Shown piece by piece: positions 33,909 to 42,241 of a stretch of DNA of 49,918 nucleotides. Origin of the DNA: Ga0074130 sp035492055 (GTDB lineage Bacteria > Pseudomonadota > Gammaproteobacteria > Burkholderiales > Rhodocyclaceae); contig DATJJR010000003.1 in NCBI GenBank assembly GCA_035492055.1, positions 1-49,918 of the forward strand, written 5' to 3'. The position numbers and the translations under genes were made by a program. Position 1 is the stretch's first letter. The number at the start of each line of letters is the position of its first letter. The notes beneath the pieces were generated by a model. The model was not told the DNA's origin. It searched no databases and saw nothing but the letters and a program-made list of their open reading frames with translations.

Positions 33909-35633
33909 ATGGTCAACGCCATTTTCGGAAAACTGAAACTCTTCCTCATCGAACGTCTGCGGCCGGGCGAAATGCAGCGCATGCTGGCGATCGCCGCCGT
34001 CGTAGGCGTTGCCGGTGCATTGGCAACACTGGGTTTCCGTCTCGCCATTGCCGGCCTCGAAGATTTGCTGCTTGGCCGCAGCGACAGCCTTGTGCAAGCA
34101 GCCATGGCACTGCCGTTGTGGTTGCGCCTTCTGTTCCCTGCGGTCGGTGGTGTCATTGCCGGTTTGTTGTTGCAGTGGGCACATCGTTGCCACAGCACTT
34201 CGGTATCGGACGACTACATGGAAGCCATCGCGCTCGGCGATGGCCGACTTGATGTTCGCGAATCGGCGATCAAGGCAGCGTCGTCTGCAATTACCGTCGC
34301 CACGGGGAGCTCGATCGGCCGTGAAGGCTCCATGGTGCAACTTGCATCGGTCGCCGCCTCCTGGATCGGCCAGGGACTCAAGATCTCCAAGCCGCGCCTG
34401 CGTCTCATCGTTGCCTGTGGCGCAGCGGCCGGTATCACGGCAGCGTACAACGCGCCAATCGCCGGCGCACTGTTCGTTTCGGAAATCGTGTTGCGCTCAA
34501 TCACCATCGATGCACTCGGTCCGCTGCTGGTCGCCTCGATTCTGTCGCACATCACGATGCACCAGTTCCTTGGCTTTGGCCCGGCGTATCACATTCCGCC
34601 ACTGTCACTGATACCCGGCGCCGGCATGAAAATATTCGCGCTGCTCGGCCTCTTGGCCGGGATTACCGCACCGCTGTTCCTCACGCTGCTCGAAACAACA
34701 CGCAAGGGCTTCAAGCAACTTGCCTTGCCCCTGTGGGCAAAACTCGGCCTGGGTGGACTCATCGTCGGTGCGATTTCAGTGGCCTATCCAGCAGTCTGGG
34801 GCAACGGTTACAGCGTGGTCGACTCGATCCTCCAAGGCCAATGGGCATGGCAGGCATTGCTCATGTTGCTGATATTCAAACTATTGGCAACAGCCGCCTC
34901 CACTGGTTCAGGTGCAGTCGGCGGCGTATTCACGCCGACGCTTTTTGTCGGTGCTGCGCTTGGCGCATTGTTTGGTTTTGCAATGCAGTCCGTCGGCCTG
35001 TCCATCGGCGTCAATGTACCGGCAGCCGCCTGCGTTGCCGTCGGCATGGGTGCATTCCTCGCAGCAACCACACATGCGCCGCTAATGGCGACATTGATGA
35101 TTTTCGAAATGACCGGCGACTACAACCTCGTCGCACCGCTGATGCTCGCGTGCGTTCTTGGCTATGTCATTTCACGTGTGCTTTTTCCGCGCTCGATTTA
35201 CGCCCGCTCACTGCCCGCCGGTCCAAGCGCTGCGTTCGCCACAATGAGTGCAGGCGACATCCTGCGTAAGGACCCGCCAACCGCACTGCGCAACAGCCCT
35301 GCCAGCGACATTGAGCGTCAATTCCTGAACCGGCGCTGGCCGCATGTCTATATCGTCGATGCCGATGGTCATTTTTGCGGCGCCGTGTCGGTTCACGACT
35401 TCTCTCCGCATGTGCGCAATGGTGCCGACATGAAGTCGCCACTTGCCGATGACTTGCTCAATACCGTCTATCCACGCGTCACACCCGACATGAGCCTGGG
35501 GCGTGTGCTCGAGGTATTTGCCGGGCACAGCGGCGAACGCCTGCCGCTGGTCGACGAACAAGACAAGCTGCTCGGTTATCTGTCCAAGACAGACCTCATC
35601 CTGCTGCTTGGCGAAAGCGTCGCCAAGATCTGA
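33909..35633 (+). CDS. ClC-family chloride channel/transporter with CBS pair
   Basis: A polytopic ClC protein of about 574 residues with two C-terminal CBS domains (about 445-570) that may sense nucleotides. The gating glutamate is present (GREGSMVQL, Glu139), as is the GGVFTPTLFVGA motif. The first chloride-binding motif, GSGIP in Escherichia coli ClcA, is replaced by a STSVSDDYME segment (residues 97-106), so ion choice could differ. The ATG at 33909 is used; TTG at 33897 is an alternative closer to a GGGTG-like site. It is convergent with the HD-GYP gene. Anion antiport is the usual role, but the ion is not certain. Confidence 0.88.
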   Translation: MVNAIFGKLKLFLIERLRPGEMQRMLAIAAVVGVAGALATLGFRLAIAGLEDLLLGRSDSLVQAAMALPLWLRLLFPAVGGVIAGLLLQWAHRCHSTSVSDDYMEAIALGDGRLDVRESAIKAASSAITVATGSSIGREGSMVQLASVAASWIGQGLKISKPRLRLIVACGAAAGITAAYNAPIAGALFVSEIVLRSITIDALGPLLVASILSHITMHQFLGFGPAYHIPPLSLIPGAGMKIFALLGLLAGITAPLFLTLLETTRKGFKQLALPLWAKLGLGGLIVGAISVAYPAVWGNGYSVVDSILQGQWAWQALLMLLIFKLLATAASTGSGAVGGVFTPTLFVGAALGALFGFAMQSVGLSIGVNVPAAACVAVGMGAFLAATTHAPLMATLMIFEMTGDYNLVAPLMLACVLGYVISRVLFPRSIYARSLPAGPSAAFATMSAGDILRKDPPTALRNSPASDIERQFLNRRWPHVYIVDADGHFCGAVSVHDFSPHVRNGADMKSPLADDLLNTVYPRVTPDMSLGRVLEVFAGHSGERLPLVDEQDKLLGYLSKTDLILLLGESVAKI

Positions 35634-35662
35634 CGTTGCCAGGCAATGAATCAAAACACCGC

Positions 35663-36832
35663 TCAATACGCCAGTGATGCCTCATCACCCCACAGGCGTG
35701 ACATCTGAATCGGGAAATCGATTGTTTCAATTGTCAGCACGTCAGTGATCTTGTAGTCGCTCATCGCGGTCCGGCGCGGTAGCGGTTCGGTCAGCGGCTC
35801 GCCCTTGGGGCTGATCATGGCAAAAGCAGTCGGCGTATCGGGATTGCGCGGCGACGGTGTCTTGACCACGGCAACTTCGTTGTTCTTGAGACGCACAATC
35901 GTCCCCGGCGGATACAAGCCGACGATGCGGCGCAGATGCGCCGCGACCGATGCATTGATTTGCTCGCCCTGCTGTTCCAGCAAAGCCTTGAGTGCCAGGC
36001 CCGGCGCCCTGGCAGCACGATAGCTGCGTGAAGACACCTGAGCGCAGTATCGATCGGCCAAGGCAATAACTCTTGCGCCTGGCTCGATGGCGACACCAAT
36101 CAGGCCGTTGGGATAGCCGGAGCCGTCTTCGCATTCATGATGCTGCTCAACACAACGCAGCCAAACCGGATCTTCGACACCGAGCTTCTTCAGGCGCAAC
36201 ACGCTTTGTTCTGGATGCGCAGCAATCAGGCCGCGCAGCTTGGGATTGAGCTCGCCCTTGATTTCATTCAGCTTGTCCTGCACTTCGTACATGCCGATAT
36301 TCATCGTCAACGCGGCCGCAGTAATGGTGCGTGCCTCGTGATCGGGCATGGACATGGCTTTGCACAACAGATTGCAGATCACTGCCGTGTTGATGTGATG
36401 CCGCGCCGCATAGCTGATGTCCTGCAACAGCAGAATGGTTGCGATGGAAACATCTGCATTGGTCTCGCAGGCCTGATCCACCAGTTCGGCAACGCGGCCG
36501 ATGTGAACCGGAAAAACCAGCTCGGCCTTGGGATTCGTGATCGCCCGGTTGAACAGGCGACGTGCATCCAGCAGCAATTGCAGGGCATTGGATTTTTCGG
36601 TCGGCAAGATACGCTTGTCAGCACCGACGCCTTCGCCCAGATCCTTGATGAACAAGCCATCTTCGAACAGGCGATCAAGCACGCGCTGCGAATCGATACG
36701 CGAACCGCGCCGCAGCAGCAACACGCCGTCGGCATCAAGAATATCCTGTGATACAGGCTCCCCGACATGGATCGCCCCCGCAGAAATGCGGTACGCCATC
36801 TGTCCTTTGCCAATACTGATTCTTTGAACCAC
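35663..36832 (-). CDS. HD-GYP domain protein lacking the HD metal pair
   Basis: A 389-residue protein with an N-terminal DUF3391-like region (about 5-100, IHVGEPVSQDILDADGVLLL) and an HD-GYP domain (about 140-300). Kept features are H145-H146, H206 (AAHPEQS), HHE at 231-233, GYP at 239-241 and D260. The HD dyad that binds metal is missing: the expected AALLHDIG reads AALTMNIG, with M177-N178 in its place. Phosphodiesterase activity on c-di-GMP is therefore doubtful, and a binding or scaffold role is more likely. GTG at 36832 is chosen over TTG at 36853 because GGGGAGG lies just before it. It follows the transglutaminase gene after 48 bases on the same strand with no terminator seen. Confidence 0.82.
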   Translation of the reverse strand: MVQRISIGKGQMAYRISAGAIHVGEPVSQDILDADGVLLLRRGSRIDSQRVLDRLFEDGLFIKDLGEGVGADKRILPTEKSNALQLLLDARRLFNRAITNPKAELVFPVHIGRVAELVDQACETNADVSIATILLLQDISYAARHHINTAVICNLLCKAMSMPDHEARTITAAALTMNIGMYEVQDKLNEIKGELNPKLRGLIAAHPEQSVLRLKKLGVEDPVWLRCVEQHHECEDGSGYPNGLIGVAIEPGARVIALADRYCAQVSSRSYRAARAPGLALKALLEQQGEQINASVAAHLRRIVGLYPPGTIVRLKNNEVAVVKTPSPRNPDTPTAFAMISPKGEPLTEPLPRRTAMSDYKITDVLTIETIDFPIQMSRLWGDEASLAY

Positions 36833-36880
36833 TCCGCCTCCCCGCGGACGCAACCGAATCTATCGAAGTTTCGCGACTAT

Positions 36881-39800
36881 TTACGCTTCATCCTGCCGAT
36901 CCGCATTAGCGCCTTGTTGCTGTTGTTGTTCTGCCGCCTTGGCGCTTTTCCGCTGTGGCGCTTGCTGCAGCGGCACATCGTAACCTACTTCCTTGTGAAC
37001 GTCCGGCACACCTCGCTCACCCTCCACCCAAGGCTCGGGCGCACGACGCAGATCAAGTGTGAACGGATAATCGGGGTTGCGGCCTTCACGGCGCACATGC
37101 AGTTCGCCCGGTGTATGGCCATGGCTCCAGAAGCGCGCCAGACGTCGCGACTCGGCCTCATTGGCATTGACCGGAAAGGTATCGTAATTGCGGCCGCCTG
37201 GATGTGCCACATGATATGTACAACCGCCAATGGAACGACTACTCCAGCTGTCGACCAGATCAAACACCAACGGCACATGCACGCCAATGGTCGGATGCAG
37301 TGCAGACGGCGGACTCCACGCCCGATAACGTACGCCGGCCACATATTCACCACGCACACCCGTCGGCGTCAGCGGCAACGGGCGGCCATTGCAAGTCAGT
37401 ACATGACGGGTGTCGTTCATGTTGCGTACGCGGACCTGCATGCGCTCGACCGAGGAGTCGACATAACGCGCCGTACCGGCCGTTGAAACTTCTTCACCAA
37501 GTACATGCCAAGGCTCAATGGCCTGTCGCAACTCGATTTCAATGCCTTCGTAGGCCACCGTGCCATAACGTGGAAATCGGAATTCGACGAATGGCGAGAA
37601 CCATTCGTGCTCAAAAGCGTAGCCGGCATGCTGCAAGTCGGTGACGACATCACGCAAATCGTCGGCAATGAAATGCGGCAGCATGAAACGATCGTGCAGC
37701 TCGGTGCCCCAACGTACCAACCGACCGTGATATGGCTCGCGCCAGAAGCGCGCCACCAAGGCGCGCAACAACAACATCTGCAGCAAGCTCATGCGAGCAT
37801 GCGGCGGCATTTCGAAGGCACGGAATTCAACCAGCCCCAAGCGGCCCGTCGTACTGTCAGGCGAATACAGCTTGTCGATACAAAACTCGGAACGATGCGT
37901 ATTTCCTGACAGATCGACCAGCAAATTGCGCAACAGCCTGTCCACCAGCCATGGCTGCAGGCTTTCCGCACCGGGTTTCAGCCGCTCGCGCATCTGTTGA
38001 AAAGCAATTTCGAGTTCGTACAGACTTTCGTGGCGCGCTTCGTCCACTCGCGGTGCCTGGCTGGTCGGGCCGATGAACATGCCCGAGAACAGATAAGACA
38101 GCGAAGGATGGTTTTGCCAATAGCTGATGAGGCTCATCAACACATCCGGGCGACGCAACATCGGCGAATCAGCCGGTGTGGCGCCACCGAGCGTGACGTG
38201 ATTACCTCCGCCGGTGCTGGTATGCCGCCCATCCAGCATAAATTTGTCGGTACCAAGACGCGACTGGCGTGCATTTTCATACAAGGTCTCGATGTTCTCC
38301 ACCAGTTCCGGCCAACTGCGCGCCGGCTGGATATTGACCTCGATGACGCCGGGATCAGGCGTGACCTTGAAATCCCGCAGGCGCGGATCATGCGGCGGTG
38401 CATAACCTTCGATACGCACCGGTGTGCCGGCTTTTTCGGCCACCGTTTCAACTGCGGCGAGCAACTCGACATAATCATCGAGGAGTGCCAATGGCGGCAT
38501 GAAAATATGCAAGATGCCCGCACGCACTTCGACGCACATCGCGGTATGAATGATCTCGCGCGGATCGTAATCTGCAGCATCGGCCTTGCCGGTCTCTTCG
38601 GCCAGCTTGCGCTCGCTGTGTTTCTTGGCTGCGCTGGGCAAATCATTCGTGTCGGCAAAAGGATCGGGCGGAAAATCGATCTCCGCATCCTCGGGTGCGA
38701 CCCACGGCAGAGAAGCCAGGGGCAAACGCAAGCCCATCGGCGAATCGCCGCCAACGAGAAACACATACTTGCGGCGCACAGGCCAGATGCTGGAACGCCA
38801 ACCGGGCAACGCACCCGGCACGTCCATCTTGCCCTTCTTCACCAAGGGTCGCGCGCGTGGTTTGAGCGGCAGCACATAACCCACGGCTTCGTTCAAGTTG
38901 CGTGCCATGGTTTCGGCGATGCGACGACGCGTATCAGTACTGCCCAGATCGGCCGTAATCGGATCAAGATTTTCTGGCCAGCGCGACTCTTCATCGACTG
39001 CCAGTAGAGGATCTTCGTAAGCGGGCAGCACATAGCGCGATGGCACGCCGAGTTGCACGGCCAATGCCTTGAGGAAAACACCCGCATCGGCAGCTGCACG
39101 ATCATCCTTCAAATCACCGTGATCAAGCAGCGATGTCTTTTTCCACAAAGGCACACCATCCGTGCGCCAATAGCAGCCAAGCGCCCAGCGCGGCAACGGC
39201 TCGCCCGGATACCACTTGCCCTGGCCAAAATGCAGCAGTGCACCCGGCGCAAAGGATTGCTGCATGCGCTTGAGTAATTGCCCGGCCAGCTCGCGTTTTT
39301 TATCGGACAGCGCAGTGAAATTCCACTCCTCGCCCTCCATGTCGTCGATAGACACAAAGGTCGGCTCACCGCCCTGTGTGAGGCGCACATCGTGTTGCTT
39401 GAGCTCCTTGTCCACTACATGGCCGAGGTTGAGGATGGCCTGCCATTGGGCATCGGTGTAAGGCTTGGTGACGCGCGGATCTTCGTGGATACGCACTACA
39501 TTCATGGAAAAATCCATGTGCGCTTCGCAGATGCCGGTCGCACCAATCACCGGTGCCGCTGACGACGGCATCGCTGTGCAGGCCAACGGAATATGGCCTT
39601 CACCGGCGAACAAACCTGACGTCGGATCAAGGCCGACCCAGCCTGCGCCAGGAATGTAGACCTCGCACCACGCATGCAGATCGGTAAAGTCCTTATCGGT
39701 GCCGGATGGCCCGTCGAGCGCCTTGATGTCGGCAACCAATTGGATCAGATAGCCGGAAGCAAAACGCGCCGCCAGGCCGAAATGTCGCAGTGCCTGCACC

Positions 39801-40381
39801 AGCAGCCATGCTGAATCGCGACAGGAACCACGTGCGAGTTCAAGCGTTTGCTCCGGCGTCTGCACACCCGCCTCCAGACGCACGATGTAGCCGATTTCCT
39901 GTTGTGCCACCAGATTGATGCCGACGAGGAAATCGACAATGCGCTGTCCCGGCTTGACGACTGTCGCTTTGATTTTTTGGACCCACGCCGCAAACAATGG
40001 GCCGCATTGATCGCCTGCCTCGCATTCGAGATATGGCGTCAGTTCTCGCGCAAGCTGCGGCGGATATTCAAAGGGAAAAGTTTCCGCGTATTCCTCGACA
40101 AAGAAATCGAAGGGGTTGATCACCGTCATGTCGGCGATCAGATCAATCGTGATGTCGATATGATCAGACGGCTCCGGGAATACCAGTCGTGCCAGCCAGT
40201 TGCCGTAGGCATCCTGCTGCCAATTGACGAAGTGATTGGCCGGGCTGACCTTGAGTGAATACCCCGTTACCGGCGTACGCGCATGTGCAGCAGGCCGCAG
40301 GCGCACTTCGTGCGGCCACAGCCGCACGGGGCGATCAAATTTGTAGGAAGTACGATGATTGAGCGCGACGCGGATGGTCAT
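36881..40381 (-). CDS. transglutaminase-like/DUF2126 fusion protein
   Basis: A very large protein of 1166 residues. The N-terminal part (1-90) is the bacterial transglutaminase N-domain (MTIRVALNHRT start). Residues about 150-260 form a transglutaminase-like cysteine protease fold with Cys187 (GSCRDSA), His236 (DLHAWCE) and Asp252 (LDPTSG), so the triad is complete. From about residue 300 the DUF2126 region begins (RLTQGGEPTFVS) and runs to the C-terminus, ending in a short glutamine-rich tail. No signal peptide is seen, so the protein should be cytoplasmic. It follows the Anbu gene by 16 bases, with a GGGAGT/ACTCCC inverted repeat spanning the junction. It may cut or form peptide bonds with the ATP-grasp partner; the substrate is unknown. 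Confidence 0.9.
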   Translation of the reverse strand: MTIRVALNHRTSYKFDRPVRLWPHEVRLRPAAHARTPVTGYSLKVSPANHFVNWQQDAYGNWLARLVFPEPSDHIDITIDLIADMTVINPFDFFVEEYAETFPFEYPPQLARELTPYLECEAGDQCGPLFAAWVQKIKATVVKPGQRIVDFLVGINLVAQQEIGYIVRLEAGVQTPEQTLELARGSCRDSAWLLVQALRHFGLAARFASGYLIQLVADIKALDGPSGTDKDFTDLHAWCEVYIPGAGWVGLDPTSGLFAGEGHIPLACTAMPSSAAPVIGATGICEAHMDFSMNVVRIHEDPRVTKPYTDAQWQAILNLGHVVDKELKQHDVRLTQGGEPTFVSIDDMEGEEWNFTALSDKKRELAGQLLKRMQQSFAPGALLHFGQGKWYPGEPLPRWALGCYWRTDGVPLWKKTSLLDHGDLKDDRAAADAGVFLKALAVQLGVPSRYVLPAYEDPLLAVDEESRWPENLDPITADLGSTDTRRRIAETMARNLNEAVGYVLPLKPRARPLVKKGKMDVPGALPGWRSSIWPVRRKYVFLVGGDSPMGLRLPLASLPWVAPEDAEIDFPPDPFADTNDLPSAAKKHSERKLAEETGKADAADYDPREIIHTAMCVEVRAGILHIFMPPLALLDDYVELLAAVETVAEKAGTPVRIEGYAPPHDPRLRDFKVTPDPGVIEVNIQPARSWPELVENIETLYENARQSRLGTDKFMLDGRHTSTGGGNHVTLGGATPADSPMLRRPDVLMSLISYWQNHPSLSYLFSGMFIGPTSQAPRVDEARHESLYELEIAFQQMRERLKPGAESLQPWLVDRLLRNLLVDLSGNTHRSEFCIDKLYSPDSTTGRLGLVEFRAFEMPPHARMSLLQMLLLRALVARFWREPYHGRLVRWGTELHDRFMLPHFIADDLRDVVTDLQHAGYAFEHEWFSPFVEFRFPRYGTVAYEGIEIELRQAIEPWHVLGEEVSTAGTARYVDSSVERMQVRVRNMNDTRHVLTCNGRPLPLTPTGVRGEYVAGVRYRAWSPPSALHPTIGVHVPLVFDLVDSWSSRSIGGCTYHVAHPGGRNYDTFPVNANEAESRRLARFWSHGHTPGELHVRREGRNPDYPFTLDLRRAPEPWVEGERGVPDVHKEVGYDVPLQQAPQRKSAKAAEQQQQQGANADRQDEA

Positions 40382-40397
40382 GGCAAGCGCGGGAGTT

Positions 40398-41129
40398 TTA
40401 CTCCCATTCAAAGTCCGGTAACTTCAGAAACACTTGGCGCAGGCCTTCACCCCATTGCTCGCGCAAATTGCTCATATAGCTGTCGCGCTCGTCGAAGCGG
40501 CGTGTCTTGTTCACACAGAACGAATCGCGGTCGTAGCACAACAGGTCGATGGGCATGCCCACCGAGAGATTCGATTTCATGGTCGAATCGAAGGAGACGA
40601 GCACGCATTTGATCGCATCATCCATGTCCGTGTCGGACTTGATGACGCGATCGAGAATCGGCTTGCCGTATTTCACCTCACCGATCTGGAAATACGGCGT
40701 CTCGGTCATGGCCTCGATGAAATTGCCTTCCGAGTACACGAGAAACAGACGCGGTGCCTCACCGGCAATCTGCCCACCAATGATGAAGTTGGCGCTGCTG
40801 TCGACATTGTTTTGCAACAGAAACGGGGCATCGCGTTCGCGTACCTGGCGCAGCGCTTCGCCCACCATGTAGGCAACGTCAAACATGGTCGGTGCATTCA
40901 TGATGCTCGGCGTACCGTCGGTCCGGCGCAAATTCTGGTCGAGCTGGTTCAGGGTGGCTTGCGTGACAGCGAGATTGCCGGAGCAAAGCGTGACGATGAC
41001 GCGCTCGCCCGGGGACTCGAACACGCGCATCTTCTTGAAAGTGGAAACATTGTCGATACCCGCATTGGTGCGGGAATCAGAAGCGAACACGATACCTGCA
41101 TCGGTCATCGTGGCGGCGCAATAGGTCAT
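40398..41129 (-). CDS. Anbu-type proteasome-like peptidase
   Basis: A 243-residue member of the Ntn-hydrolase superfamily, the proteasome-related Anbu group. The start MTYC would expose Thr at position 1 after removal of Met, which is the expected nucleophile. The next strand GIVFASDSRTNAG carries the Asp, and K-K in FKKMRVF supplies the family lysine. The body contains LCSGNLAVTQA and FIIGGQIAGE, then the C-terminal acidic tail. Anbu proteins form open-ring or helical assemblies and have weak peptidase activity in the studied cases. Its neighbours are the alpha-E and ATP-grasp genes before it and the transglutaminase after it. Start and length agree with the family. Confidence 0.93.
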   Translation of the reverse strand: MTYCAATMTDAGIVFASDSRTNAGIDNVSTFKKMRVFESPGERVIVTLCSGNLAVTQATLNQLDQNLRRTDGTPSIMNAPTMFDVAYMVGEALRQVRERDAPFLLQNNVDSSANFIIGGQIAGEAPRLFLVYSEGNFIEAMTETPYFQIGEVKYGKPILDRVIKSDTDMDDAIKCVLVSFDSTMKSNLSVGMPIDLLCYDRDSFCVNKTRRFDERDSYMSNLREQWGEGLRQVFLKLPDFEWE

Positions 41130-41209
41130 GGACGAATCCGGTCAGAACAGGGTGGGACGGGATGTTTAGCCTAGCTCAAGCATGGTTTATGAACAAGCCG
41201 CACATGGCC

Positions 41210-42157
41210 TCAATCCGCGCTCACGTAGAAATACGTCGCATTGATGCATTCACCCAGATTACGCAGGCGCAGCAAGCAGCGTGTCAGATACTCATGCAAG
41301 CCTTCCGAGATGATGTCCTCGATGCGTCCGAAGCGCAATTCGGAGTACAGACGCCCGGACAGGCGCATCAGCTCGTCGGCCCGTGTGCCGTTCAGCGCAC
41401 GAATCTGTGCATCGATTTCCTCCATGCAGGCATGCAGTGAACGCGGCATGTCGGCACGCAGGATCAGCAACTCCGCCACCCGGCGAGGTGTGATGGCATC
41501 GCGATACACCTTGCGGTAGGTTTCAAACGCCGACACTGACCGCAGCAGTGCACCCCATTGGTAGTAATCGGCCACACCACCTACATCCTGCAGGCTGGGC
41601 AACAGGATGTGGTACTTCACGTCGAGGATGCGCATGGTGTTGTCGGCGCGCTCAAGGAAAGTACCCAGCCGAATGAAACGGAAACCTTCGTCGCGCAGCA
41701 TGGTGCCGTACGTGATGCCGCGCGAGAGATGGGAACGTTCCTTGACCCATTCAAAGAAGGCCGACACACCATCAGCGGGAATTCCACGTGCTGCGACGCC
41801 GCGCATTTCCAGCCAGGTCGCGTTCAGCGCTTCCCACATTTCCGAAGTGATCGAACCGCGCACGGCCCGCGCATTCTCGCGCGCCGCCTTGAGGCTGGAA
41901 TAAATGCTGGCGGGATTGTTTTCATCGAGCGCCATGAAATGGACAACCTTGTCGGCAGTAATGTCCTTGTGTCGTTGCGAGAACTCGTAATGCAGGCCAC
42001 TGATCGACAGCACCGCGCCCCATTCCTGAAACGGCTCTTGCGTCGCCTGCTTCAACAAGGACATCTTGTAGGTAATGTCGAGCATGCGCGCGGCATTCTC
42101 GGCACGCTCGATACAGCGCGCCATCCAGAAGAGATGATCTGCGGTACTCGATAGCAT
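41210..42157 (-). CDS. alpha-E domain protein (DUF403)
   Basis: A 315-residue all-helical protein of the alpha-E family. It begins MLSSTADHLFWMARCIERAENAARMLD, the usual opening with an ER-E-A helix motif. A second helix set, GTFLERADNTMRILDVK, repeats the E-R-A-x-N pattern, which is the glutamate-rich signature the name comes from. It has no membrane segment. Its gene is always near COG2308 ATP-grasp and transglutaminase genes in known genomes, which suggests it is an accessory or peptide-handling subunit. A GGAGG site precedes the ATG at 42157. The 84 bases before it hold two hairpins (listed separately). The 80 bases after it hold no gene. Confidence 0.92.
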   Translation of the reverse strand: MLSSTADHLFWMARCIERAENAARMLDITYKMSLLKQATQEPFQEWGAVLSISGLHYEFSQRHKDITADKVVHFMALDENNPASIYSSLKAARENARAVRGSITSEMWEALNATWLEMRGVAARGIPADGVSAFFEWVKERSHLSRGITYGTMLRDEGFRFIRLGTFLERADNTMRILDVKYHILLPSLQDVGGVADYYQWGALLRSVSAFETYRKVYRDAITPRRVAELLILRADMPRSLHACMEEIDAQIRALNGTRADELMRLSGRLYSELRFGRIEDIISEGLHEYLTRCLLRLRNLGECINATYFYVSAD

Positions 42158-42172
42158 TTACGCCTCCGACAG

Positions 42173-42223
42173 GCCGCCACAGCGCGGCATGAGCAAAAAA
42201 GCAGAACGGTCGCACCGCGACCG
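42173..42223 (-). promoter_or_regulatory. hairpins between ATP-grasp and alpha-E genes, possible attenuator
   Basis: On the minus strand CGGTCG (42223-42218) pairs with CGACCG (42212-42207) around a five-base loop, and a T6 run follows at 42200-42195 after six bases. A second hairpin, GCCGC (42188-42184) with GCGGC (42177-42173), ends 15 bases before the alpha-E start codon, just upstream of its GGAGG site. The first could be a leaky terminator lowering expression of the later genes. The T run is not adjacent to the stem, so the call is modest. Confidence 0.4.
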
Positions 42224-42241
42224 GATGGCGATTGTTGCCAT

